From positions 1-28,643 of IMG/VR virus record IMGVR_UViG_3300022928_000095: DNA of 28,643 nucleotides. One strand, written 5' to 3'. Below the pieces are notes generated by a model. It saw only the letters and a program-made list of their open reading frames with translations. It did not search any database and was not told the DNA's origin. A program made the translations under genes and the position numbers. The DNA comes from a virus. Of the stretch, positions 21,421-26,896 are shown piece by piece (position 1 is the first letter of the stretch; every line of letters starts with the position of its first letter).

Positions 21421-22719
21421 CTAACTACTTATGACTGTTCTGTCTGTCACTCGACGCCAGTTTGTGCCATCGCTAAATGCCATTACTGCGCCTCCTGACT
21501 CGTTAGGCACAAATATCATATGCCCTGTATATGCAGATGCATCAGGTACTGATGCAACTTCATACTGTGGAAACTCAACTGGTCCTCCACTTGATTCCAC
21601 TACACCGTAATCACTATTAACCAGTGCTACAACGGTATCAGTTAAATTACCATAATTAATTGTGTTTGTTGTTGAACTAGCAACCGATCCGTAATCGCTT
21701 ACTGTTTCAAATATAGGCGATGATACAGTACTAGCATCAACTTCACCGAATGTTAAATTGCCAGTGAGTTTTGCATCTATGGCACTATTTGCTCTGGCAT
21801 CTGTGTAATAAAGATTTGTTGAACCTTCTGTGACGTCATCTGTATCACCACTTAGTTCACTTAAGGCATCAACAGTATCAACTTGTGCGTCAACGTATGT
21901 TTTAACTGCTAATTGTGATGGTACTAAAGTATCTGAAGCACTAGCAAAAGAAGTATCTGTATCAATTGCCGCTTGTACTCTAGCATCTGCTCTTGCGTTT
22001 GTGAAATATAAATTTGTACCTTCTGTGATATTGCTTGTACTAGATGTAGCAAAACTTACTACACCACTGCCATTTGTTGTTAATACTTGATTAGCAGTAC
22101 CATCTGATGTGGGCATTGTGTAAGAACCATTTACAATTAGTGTGTTTGCTCTAACAACGTTAGGTGCTCCATTAGGTGCTATACTACCTGTTACATTACC
22201 ACTTAGGTTACCAATTAATGCACCAGCACTAAATGTTTCACCATTTACTGTCCACTCACCTTCGCCTTCGTCCCAACGTAGAAAAACGTTTCCTTCGTTA
22301 CCTCTATTAACTAAAATGCCTGCGTTTGCAGTTGCGGGTTGGTTACTTGCTAAATCACTGTTTAATACAATTTCATTGTCAGCAATGTTAAGAGTTTCTG
22401 TATTAATTACCGTTTGAGTGCCATTTACAGTTAAATCGCCTGTAATAGTTACATCTGCACCAAATGTTACATCACTGCTTAATGTACTTGATATTTGATT
22501 ATCTACAACCGAAGTGTTTGTTACATCAGTCCAAGCACCGCCAGAAGTTCTAATTGCTAAACGTTGATTATTTTTGTCAAACCAAATATCACCTGCCGAT
22601 ACTGTATAACTACCTGAAGGATCTGATGCACCACTGTATAATCCAGAACCTCTGTTGGATAACCCCAATCTGAATTCTGTTTTACTAGTACCTTTTAAAT
22701 TTCTAAAGACGTCTGCCAT
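21421..22719 (-). CDS. Repetitive virion structural protein, tail-fibre/adhesin-like (432 aa)
   Basis: A 432-residue Ser/Thr/Asn/Gly-rich protein typical of phage fibres. A beta-helix-like segment VTITGDLTVNGTQTVINTET at about 90-109 is followed by LNIADNEIVLNSD and a 'GILVNRG...NVFLRWDE' block. The same module order appears in the 549-aa protein at 25108-26757, so the two are paralogues in this part. Internal repeats 'EGTNLYFTNARADARV' and 'EGSTNLYYTDARANSAI' are visible. It follows a GATAAATA late promoter. It probably forms part of the tail fibre or a virion decoration; whether it contacts the host receptor is not known. Confidence 0.8.
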   Translation of the reverse strand: MADVFRNLKGTSKTEFRLGLSNRGSGLYSGASDPSGSYTVSAGDIWFDKNNQRLAIRTSGGAWTDVTNTSVVDNQISSTLSSDVTFGADVTITGDLTVNGTQTVINTETLNIADNEIVLNSDLASNQPATANAGILVNRGNEGNVFLRWDEGEGEWTVNGETFSAGALIGNLSGNVTGSIAPNGAPNVVRANTLIVNGSYTMPTSDGTANQVLTTNGSGVVSFATSSTSNITEGTNLYFTNARADARVQAAIDTDTSFASASDTLVPSQLAVKTYVDAQVDTVDALSELSGDTDDVTEGSTNLYYTDARANSAIDAKLTGNLTFGEVDASTVSSPIFETVSDYGSVASSTTNTINYGNLTDTVVALVNSDYGVVESSGGPVEFPQYEVASVPDASAYTGHMIFVPNESGGAVMAFSDGTNWRRVTDRTVISS

Positions 22720-22722
22720 TTA

Positions 22723-22745
22723 CTTAAACCTTTCATATGTTTAAG
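22723..22745 (-). promoter_or_regulatory. Hairpin overlapping the ribosome site of the 432-aa structural gene
   Basis: Perfect 7-bp repeat CTTAAAC / GTTTAAG with a 9-nt loop, starting directly after the late octamer GATAAATA. The ribosome-site AAAGG (22733-22729) lies in the loop and the edge of the stem, so folding could limit translation. The stem is AT-rich and weak. Confidence 0.35.
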
Positions 22746-22753
22746 TATTTATC
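22746..22753 (-). promoter_or_regulatory. T4-type late promoter GATAAATA for the 432-aa structural gene
   Basis: Minus-strand GATAAATA, with context AAGATAAATA shared with the octamer at 26859-26866. It is 27 bp upstream of the ATG of a virion protein, the expected place for a T4-like late promoter (family form NATAAATA). Confidence 0.65.
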
Positions 22754-22770
22754 TTATTTTAATTTTTGAC

Positions 22771-23517
22771 TTAGTTGACGGTAACTCGATTAATTATTGT
22801 TTCTTTTGCCTTTGTTCTGTCGTTTACTCTATGCTCTTTTACATAGCCAGAAATGTTATAACTGTCATTTACATTTAAATCTGTAGATGAAAAAAACTTG
22901 ATAATATTATTATCTTTGGTTCCAACATATAACCAACTTTGAGTTCTGTGTATATATTTCCTCATAATTAATTTTACATCTTCGAAATCATTTCTTTCAT
23001 ATTCGGTGCCTATAAATTCGCTTTTAGAGCCAATTTCCTTTTCCATTTTTTCTGTTTCTTTAAACTTTAAAGCATTTTTATAGATTAAAGGTAAACTCGA
23101 TACAACTCCAATATCAGGATAACTTATATATTCATCTTTTATAAGTTTTAAGATTTTTTGCTCAAAGTCACTTAAATTACCTTTCATACCTTTTATAAGT
23201 AATCCTTTAAAAAATTTAATTTGTTGTGTTGTCATATCAGCATCATCTTGATTGGTATCTATTTCGAGAGCATCTATAAAATTTAGTATGCTTGAATGAT
23301 GTTTCTTGCCCACACCCAAAATATGTCTAACAATAAGAACATTTGGAACTTTATCAATTTTTGTGTCATCTGAAATAACTTGAGGAACTTCATTTGCTTT
23401 AACATATCCATTTTTGCGAAATACTGCATTAGCAACAATTAATAAATCTGTAAAACTAAATTTACTATTACTTTTAAACTTTGGATTCTTGCTGTCTATT
23501 GTTCTAACTGTTATCAT
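22771..23517 (-). CDS. Hypothetical protein with C-terminal OB-fold-like domain (248 aa)
   Basis: A 248-residue basic soluble protein. The last 60 residues (WLYVGTKDNNIIKFFSSTDL..., SYNISGYVKEH, ETIINRVTV) resemble the small OB-fold module that ends several phage replication and helicase-type proteins ('GxxxGNxIxWF...GTVKxHxxxxGxxxTxLxRV'). The N-terminal 170 residues are helical (LLIVANAVFRKNGYVKA, KFFKGLLIKGMKGNLSDFEQK) and unrecognised. A nucleic-acid-binding role is a reasonable inference from the OB-like tail. It starts at ATG 23517 seven bases after the HAD gene stop, in the transcript from the promoter at 24139. Confidence 0.65.
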   Translation of the reverse strand: MITVRTIDSKNPKFKSNSKFSFTDLLIVANAVFRKNGYVKANEVPQVISDDTKIDKVPNVLIVRHILGVGKKHHSSILNFIDALEIDTNQDDADMTTQQIKFFKGLLIKGMKGNLSDFEQKILKLIKDEYISYPDIGVVSSLPLIYKNALKFKETEKMEKEIGSKSEFIGTEYERNDFEDVKLIMRKYIHRTQSWLYVGTKDNNIIKFFSSTDLNVNDSYNISGYVKEHRVNDRTKAKETIINRVTVN

Positions 23518-23524
23518 ATTTGCT

Positions 23525-24115
23525 CTACTTTGTAACTAAATTATAAATTTCTTGCCAATTAACAACTACATTTGCATTGCCTGTGTAGTTCATATTGTGA
23601 CCGTGTTCAACTAAAATACCTTTGAGTCCTGCTTCTATACCCCAATTTAAGTTCTCAGGTTTGTCTTCGATCCAGTAATTACCTTTATACTTTTCGCCGT
23701 ACTCTTTGAGTATTTCATCTTTGTCTGCACCTGTGTCTAAACACACTACTTCTATAAAGGCATCTCCAAACAACTTTTTGAGGTTTCTTTCTCTTAACTC
23801 TTTTGCATAAGGATCTAAACTTAAACTTGTAATAGCAATAAATTTATATTGATGTTGTTCGTGTAATTTTTTAACAAAGTATTGAGCATCTCTAAGTGGA
23901 GGAAGAAATCCTATTGCCGCACTTTCGTTGAATACTTTTACCATTTGGGAACCTTGCTCTTTGCTTATACCATAACGGTCACCAACATTATACATTGTTT
24001 TGTAACCTTCAACAGTCGAATGTCCGTGATGTTCCATCCAAACTGAAAATCCTTCTTCCCAATCTAAGACCACACCATCGCAGTCTGTCAATATTATCTT
24101 ATCTTTATTAATCAT
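23525..24115 (-). CDS. HAD-superfamily phosphatase, 5'(3')-deoxyribonucleotidase-like
   Basis: A 196-residue HAD hydrolase. Motif I is LTDCDGVV with D11 as nucleophile and D13 as acid/base. Motif II is AITSLS (T96/S97), motif III is probably K132 in GADKDE, and motif IV is YWIEDKPEN (E150/D151). A helical cap lies between residues 20 and 75. The size and cap resemble 5'(3')-deoxyribonucleotidases, which would recycle deoxynucleoside monophosphates during infection; other small phosphate esters are possible. It is transcribed from its own sigma70 promoter (24139-24166), divergent from the plus-strand secreted-protein gene. Confidence 0.8.
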   Translation of the reverse strand: MINKDKIILTDCDGVVLDWEEGFSVWMEHHGHSTVEGYKTMYNVGDRYGISKEQGSQMVKVFNESAAIGFLPPLRDAQYFVKKLHEQHQYKFIAITSLSLDPYAKELRERNLKKLFGDAFIEVVCLDTGADKDEILKEYGEKYKGNYWIEDKPENLNWGIEAGLKGILVEHGHNMNYTGNANVVVNWQEIYNLVTK

Positions 24116-24138
24116 ATTTTTACCTACCTACATAACTA

Positions 24139-24166
24139 ATTATACAGAAATATTCAGAAAAGTCAA
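24139..24166 (-). promoter_or_regulatory. sigma70-type promoter for the HAD phosphatase gene
   Basis: Minus strand: TTGACT at 24166-24161, 16 bp spacer, TATAAT at 24144-24139, 24 bp upstream of the ATG at 24115. Confidence 0.78.
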
Positions 24167-24185
24167 GTGTTTTTGGAACAATTTG

Positions 24186-24193
24186 TATAAATA
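24186..24193 (+). promoter_or_regulatory. Exact T4-type late octamer TATAAATA, plus strand
   Basis: TATAAATA matches the T4 late promoter exactly and points towards the secreted-protein gene at 24301, leaving a leader of about 100 nt. It is directly upstream of the phased repeats at 24198-24241. A chance match is possible in such AT-rich DNA. Confidence 0.45.
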
Positions 24194-24197
24194 CTTT

Positions 24198-24241
24198 TGT
24201 AACATAATCGTAACATAAATTTAACACAAACGTTACAGGTC
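24198..24241 (+). promoter_or_regulatory. Four 11-bp phased direct repeats, PhoB-box-like
   Basis: Four consecutive 11-bp units: TGTAACATAAT, CGTAACATAAA, TTTAACACAAA, CGTTACAGGTC. The first 7 bp are related in all four and the last 4 are AT-rich in the first three. An 11-bp period with 7+4 organisation is the layout of Pho boxes bound by PhoB dimers. A -10-like TAAAGT (24251-24256) follows at about 10 bp and TAAAAT at 24263-24268. The nearest target is the secreted protein at 24301. A different OmpR-type regulator is also possible. Confidence 0.5.
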
Positions 24242-24300
24242 CCAAAGGGATAAAGTAATTGTTAAAATGTTTCAATATGTTCATCAAACAGGAGAATAAA

Positions 24301-24603
24301 ATGGCGAAGTCCTTAGGAATAGTAGCCGGATTGCTCATACTTTTTTCAAGTGGAACAGTTCTGGCTGACAATCATATCAACAAATCTGAAATAGACAAAG
24401 TTGAATTTACAAAAACACAAATATTCTTTAGAATGAAAGATGAGTCTATATACAAGGGAGACCTTATTAGACCACAAAGTTGTCCCATTAAACCAAAAGG
24501 GGTAAAGTACGGTTTTGACGATAAAATACACAATAGTTTTGTTGTGTATCACAATTCCGGATTTCAAACCTGTAAGTTTAAAAACGTGGAGAGACTGGTA
24601 TGA
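24301..24603 (+). CDS. Secreted small protein with signal peptide (100 aa), plus-strand
   Basis: The ATG at 24301 follows CAGGAGAAT and gives a classic Sec signal: MAK, hydrophobic core LGIVAGLLILFSSG, and a VLA cleavage site before DNHIN. An in-frame ATG 42 bp earlier would bury the signal behind 14 extra residues and is rejected. The mature part of about 76 residues has two cysteines (in QSCPI and QTCKF), probably a disulfide, and is predicted mostly beta. It is one of only two plus-strand genes here, placed behind phased PhoB-like repeats. No family recognised. A periplasmic host-modifying or nutrient-related role is inference. Confidence 0.8.
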   Translation: MAKSLGIVAGLLILFSSGTVLADNHINKSEIDKVEFTKTQIFFRMKDESIYKGDLIRPQSCPIKPKGVKYGFDDKIHNSFVVYHNSGFQTCKFKNVERLV

Positions 24604-24680
24604 AGAGAATATGGAATACACTTGATAACATAATGAAAGCAGGTAGATTTACCCGAGTAGTTCATTTATTAAGAGATTAA
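24600..24680 (+). CDS. Very small basic peptide, coupled to the secreted protein (26 aa)
   Basis: The ATG at 24600 overlaps the previous stop as ATGA, the standard coupling arrangement in this genome. The product (MKRIWNTLDNIMKAGRF..., ending VVHLLRD) is amphipathic and basic, and is followed after 13 bp by a strong terminator. It is too short for family assignment; reality rests on the coupling, the terminator and placement in the otherwise empty gap. Confidence 0.45.
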   Translation: MKRIWNTLDNIMKAGRFTRVVHLLRD

Positions 24681-24693
24681 ACAATAACCTAAT

Positions 24694-24721
24694 AAAAAGG
24701 GAGCATCGATGCTCCCTTTTT
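24694..24721. terminator. Bidirectional intrinsic terminator
   Basis: A fully palindromic 28-bp element: AAAAA, GGGAGCATCGATGCTCCC, TTTTT. On both strands a GC-rich stem is followed by five U residues. It separates the plus-strand genes (24301-24680) from the convergent minus-strand peptide gene (24726-24875). Confidence 0.92.
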
Positions 24722-24725
24722 CATC

Positions 24726-24875
24726 TTAAGGATAGAAAGGATTATCTGTTATATATGCAGGTAACTCGCTTTTCTTACTTTCTCTAATACTGTTTTTCAC
24801 ATTATTAGTTAAGTGTTTTTCCTTAAGAGATTTTTTGACTGCTCTTATAAAGAGCCTTGATTGATATGTTGTCAT
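24726..24875 (-). CDS. Small basic peptide (49 aa) downstream of tandem glutamine-riboswitch-like RNAs
   Basis: ATG at 24875-24873 with AGGAGG five bases upstream, a near-ideal ribosome site; stop TAA at 24728-24726, five bases before the bidirectional terminator. The product, from MTTYQSRLFIRAVKK to AYITDNPFYP, has about ten Lys/Arg against four Asp/Glu and one amphipathic helix. Two RNA elements with the glutamine-riboswitch core lie in its leader, and that RNA class is known for controlling short ORFs in cyanobacteria and their phages. In cyanobacteria some of those encode glutamine-synthetase inactivating factors, also small and basic. Whether this peptide is one is untested; I see no clear sequence identity. 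Confidence 0.75.
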   Translation of the reverse strand: MTTYQSRLFIRAVKKSLKEKHLTNNVKNSIRESKKSELPAYITDNPFYP

Positions 24876-24897
24876 AACATCCTCCTAATTAAAGTTA

Positions 24898-24948
24898 GAT
24901 GCGTTCCTTCAGTTTTCACCTACTTCCGTCTCTTGCGAGATGAACGAA
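24898..24948 (-). ncRNA. Glutamine-riboswitch-like aptamer 2 (gene-proximal)
   Basis: In the minus-strand RNA: P1 CGUUC (24946-24942) pairs with GAACG near the 3' end. A hairpin UCUC-GCAA-GAGA follows, then the conserved ACGGAAGUAG, a small GU-GAAA-AC hairpin, and GAAGGAACGCAUC. This order is the core of the glnA / Downstream-peptide RNAs, which bind L-glutamine. Eleven bases separate it from the AGGAGG ribosome site. Confidence 0.82.
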
Positions 24949-25012
24949 GATGCGTTCCTTCGTCTACTTGACTACTTCCGTTCACTGCTACATTTAGAGT
25001 GAATGAACGATG
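24949..25012 (-). ncRNA. Glutamine-riboswitch-like aptamer 1 (promoter-proximal)
   Basis: Same architecture as aptamer 2: AUCGUUCA, a hairpin UUCACU/AGUGAA with a larger loop, the conserved ACGGAAGUAG, a short GUC/GAC hairpin, then GAAGGAACGCAUCU. The two copies share the core sequences exactly but have different hairpin stems and loops with pairing kept, as expected for functional RNA. It begins about 22 nt after the late octamer TATAAATA. Confidence 0.82.
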
Positions 25013-25033
25013 TAACATTTCTGTTACATATAA

Positions 25034-25041
25034 TATTTATA
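25034..25041 (-). promoter_or_regulatory. Exact T4-type late promoter TATAAATA for the riboswitch transcript
   Basis: Minus-strand TATAAATA between the terminator at 25052-25077 and aptamer 1. A start a few bases downstream would give a leader of about 150 nt holding both aptamers and the ribosome site. Confidence 0.7.
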
Positions 25042-25051
25042 CATTATGCTC

Positions 25052-25077
25052 AAAAAGAAAGGGCCTAAAAAGGCCCC
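25052..25077 (-). terminator. Intrinsic terminator after the 549-aa structural gene
   Basis: In the minus-strand RNA a 6-bp stem GGGCCU/AGGCCC with a UUUU loop is followed by UUUCUUUUU. It lies about 30 bp after the stop of the 549-aa gene and before the late octamer at 25034, so it insulates the riboswitch transcript. Confidence 0.85.
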
Positions 25078-25107
25078 TTCATATTGTTATTGTCTAACTA
25101 TCAAATA

Positions 25108-26757
25108 TTATACAAACTTGTATTCTACTTGTGCGTTCACAACTCCACCTGTTGGTGTTGCTGATGTTGAACCGTCTGCTTGAACAAATGCAACTTGAAT
25201 TGCCGCATTCTTAGTTAAAGCATCTGCATAGTCTATATCGATTACATAAGTACCAACTGCTACATCATTTTCTGTAGCCGCCGCTAATGTGTTACCTGAA
25301 CCTGCGTTATCTTTAACAAGCATACCTGCAACTGAGCCACCACTTACTTCTGTTGAAACATTAAGTATAACTCTACTTGCATAGTAAGTTCTTCCTGATA
25401 CGTTAGGTACTGTACCAATATTAAAAGTAGCATCACTGCTGTTTGCTGTAAAACTTGCTCTTAATAATAACCCATCACCAGCATTATTGGCAACGTAATC
25501 TACGACTGCCGCTGAAGTTGGGATTGTGGTATCATTGTCGTTATTTGCAATACCGTCTGCTTCGTCAACAAACTTAGTTACTGCAATACTTTCACCACTG
25601 TCAGTTAATGTACCGAAAGATACAATTCCTGAAGCAGTTACGTTTACTGCACCTGTTAATGAACCTGAACTAAGACTTGCTGTACCGTCTGTTAATGTTG
25701 TTGAACTAACACTTGTTAAACCTGAGATAGAACTATCTAAGTTTAAAGTTACTTGGTCACCACTTACTGCTGAAGTAATGTTTGTACCACCTGCAACTGT
25801 TAAAGTGTCACCACCCTCAATTGTGCTAGTTGAAGAACCATCACTTAATGTGAAACTGGTTTGAATAGCAACATTACTTGCTGATGTTATTCTACCTTGA
25901 GCATCTACTGTAAATGATGGAATGTTAGTTGCATCACCATAGTCACCTGCTGTTACGGCAGTATCGTCTAGGTTTAATGTTACAGCACTTGCGCCGGAGG
26001 CTGATGTTATACCAGTTCCACCTGCGATAGTTAATGTACCACTATCTAAGTCTAAAGTTCTACCGGTACCATCGTCACCTGTAAATTGTAAGTCATCGTC
26101 TCTGTCTAAGCCATCGACGTATGCTTTTAAGTTTGTATTCGCAGTATCAACGTATGCCTTTACAGATTGCTGTGAAGGTAATTTGTTTGCGGCGTTATCC
26201 GCAAATGTATCGTCGTCTACGAAAGTCATTGTTAAAGTACCATCATTAAATGATGAACCTTTTACTTCTGCCGCTTCAAAGTCAGCGACTGTTAATGTTA
26301 ATGCGCCGGAACTAGAACCTGTGAAGGATCCTGTTGCCGCTACGACTTTATCTTCTGATTCGTCCCATCCAATAAACACGTTATTGCTGTCACCACGTTC
26401 GATTACTAAACCTACGTCGTTTGCTGGCGTGCCAGTTGTGCCCGTTGCTAATTCTAGCAATGAGTCTGCAATAGTTGTGTTAGTTGATGAAACGGTAGTT
26501 GTACTACCATTGACTGTCAGGTCACCTGTGATTGTCGCATCACCTGAAATGCTAATTGCACTTGCTGTGATATCATCTGATAAAAGTGTGCCTTGGACGT
26601 CTACGTTAGCCGCTCTAACTGCCGCTAATGTTGATCCGTCTGATTCGTAGAATTCAAATCTAGTGTTACCACTTGACCATTTCGTTCTACCACCACTTTT
26701 ACCTAATTGTACGTCATCACCGATTCCCTTTAATCCAAAATTCTTGACATCGGCCAT
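25108..26757 (-). CDS. Repetitive virion structural protein, tail-fibre-like (549 aa)
   Basis: A 549-residue Ser/Thr/Gly-rich protein starting MADVKNFGLKGIGDDVQLGK after TTGGAGAAA. The N-terminal third carries the shared module DATITGDLTVNGSTTTVSST, then TIADSLLELATG and 'LVIERGDSNNVFIGWDE', the same order as in the 432-aa protein. A KAYVD coiled-coil-like spacer follows. Fibre repeats come next, with LTIAGGTGITSASG and LTVAGGTNITSAVSG each followed by a strand VTLNLD, and the phage-fibre phrase FTVDAQGRITSAS. The C-terminal 130 residues look like a globular beta domain, possibly a tip or assembly domain. It ends before a strong terminator. Late virion protein; exact location in the particle is not known. 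Confidence 0.82.
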   Translation of the reverse strand: MADVKNFGLKGIGDDVQLGKSGGRTKWSSGNTRFEFYESDGSTLAAVRAANVDVQGTLLSDDITASAISISGDATITGDLTVNGSTTTVSSTNTTIADSLLELATGTTGTPANDVGLVIERGDSNNVFIGWDESEDKVVAATGSFTGSSSGALTLTVADFEAAEVKGSSFNDGTLTMTFVDDDTFADNAANKLPSQQSVKAYVDTANTNLKAYVDGLDRDDDLQFTGDDGTGRTLDLDSGTLTIAGGTGITSASGASAVTLNLDDTAVTAGDYGDATNIPSFTVDAQGRITSASNVAIQTSFTLSDGSSTSTIEGGDTLTVAGGTNITSAVSGDQVTLNLDSSISGLTSVSSTTLTDGTASLSSGSLTGAVNVTASGIVSFGTLTDSGESIAVTKFVDEADGIANNDNDTTIPTSAAVVDYVANNAGDGLLLRASFTANSSDATFNIGTVPNVSGRTYYASRVILNVSTEVSGGSVAGMLVKDNAGSGNTLAAATENDVAVGTYVIDIDYADALTKNAAIQVAFVQADGSTSATPTGGVVNAQVEYKFV

Positions 26758-26785
26758 TTTGTTTTCTCCAATTAATTGTGTTGTT

Positions 26786-26801
26786 AGCCTTATTTAAGGC
26801 T
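26786..26801 (-). other. Hairpin in the leader of the 549-aa structural gene
   Basis: AGCCTT / AAGGCT, a 6-bp perfect stem with a 4-nt loop, about 13 nt before the ribosome site TTGGAGAAA. No U-tract follows, so termination is unlikely; protection of the late mRNA or a translation effect is possible. A 10-bp palindrome TTGTATACAA lies at 26820-26829 in the same leader. Confidence 0.4.
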
Positions 26802-26858
26802 TAAATTATTCTCTATTTTTTGTATACAATAGATGTGTGTATGCTGTATTGTTCTTAA

Positions 26859-26866
26859 TATTTATC
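26859..26866 (-). promoter_or_regulatory. T4-type late promoter GATAAATA with a long leader
   Basis: Minus-strand AAGATAAATA, matching the octamer at 22746. It is just after the stop of the fibre gene at 26897 and about 100 bp before the start of the 549-aa gene. The 138-bp gap (26758-26896) therefore holds promoter, palindrome, hairpin and ribosome site. Confidence 0.6.
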
Positions 26867-26896
26867 TTAATTTAGAGAAAATTATACAGAACCGTA

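Noticed and set aside
24120-24621. Minus-strand open frames opposite the secreted-protein gene
   Set aside because: They lack ribosome sites. The plus-strand frame has AGGAG, a signal peptide, a coupled downstream frame and a terminator.
24898-25012. Repeated 'agatgcgttccttc' and 'ctacttccgt' blocks as a CRISPR or plain tandem repeat
   Set aside because: There are only two copies. The conserved parts alternate with complementary variable stems in one strand and match the glutamine aptamer core, so an RNA pair explains them better.
25526-25864. Plus-strand 112-codon frame within the same structural gene
   Set aside because: Same reason: an antisense shadow of repetitive fibre sequence with no upstream signal.
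26183-26650. Plus-strand 155-codon open frame antisense to the 549-aa structural gene
   Set aside because: It is a by-product of Ser/Thr/Val-rich repetitive coding on the minus strand. There is no ribosome site, and the composition mirrors the fibre repeats.
26820-26829. TTGTATACAA palindrome as a repressor site
   Set aside because: Short AT-rich palindromes are expected by chance here. It does not overlap a promoter element, so it is only noted in the leader entry.
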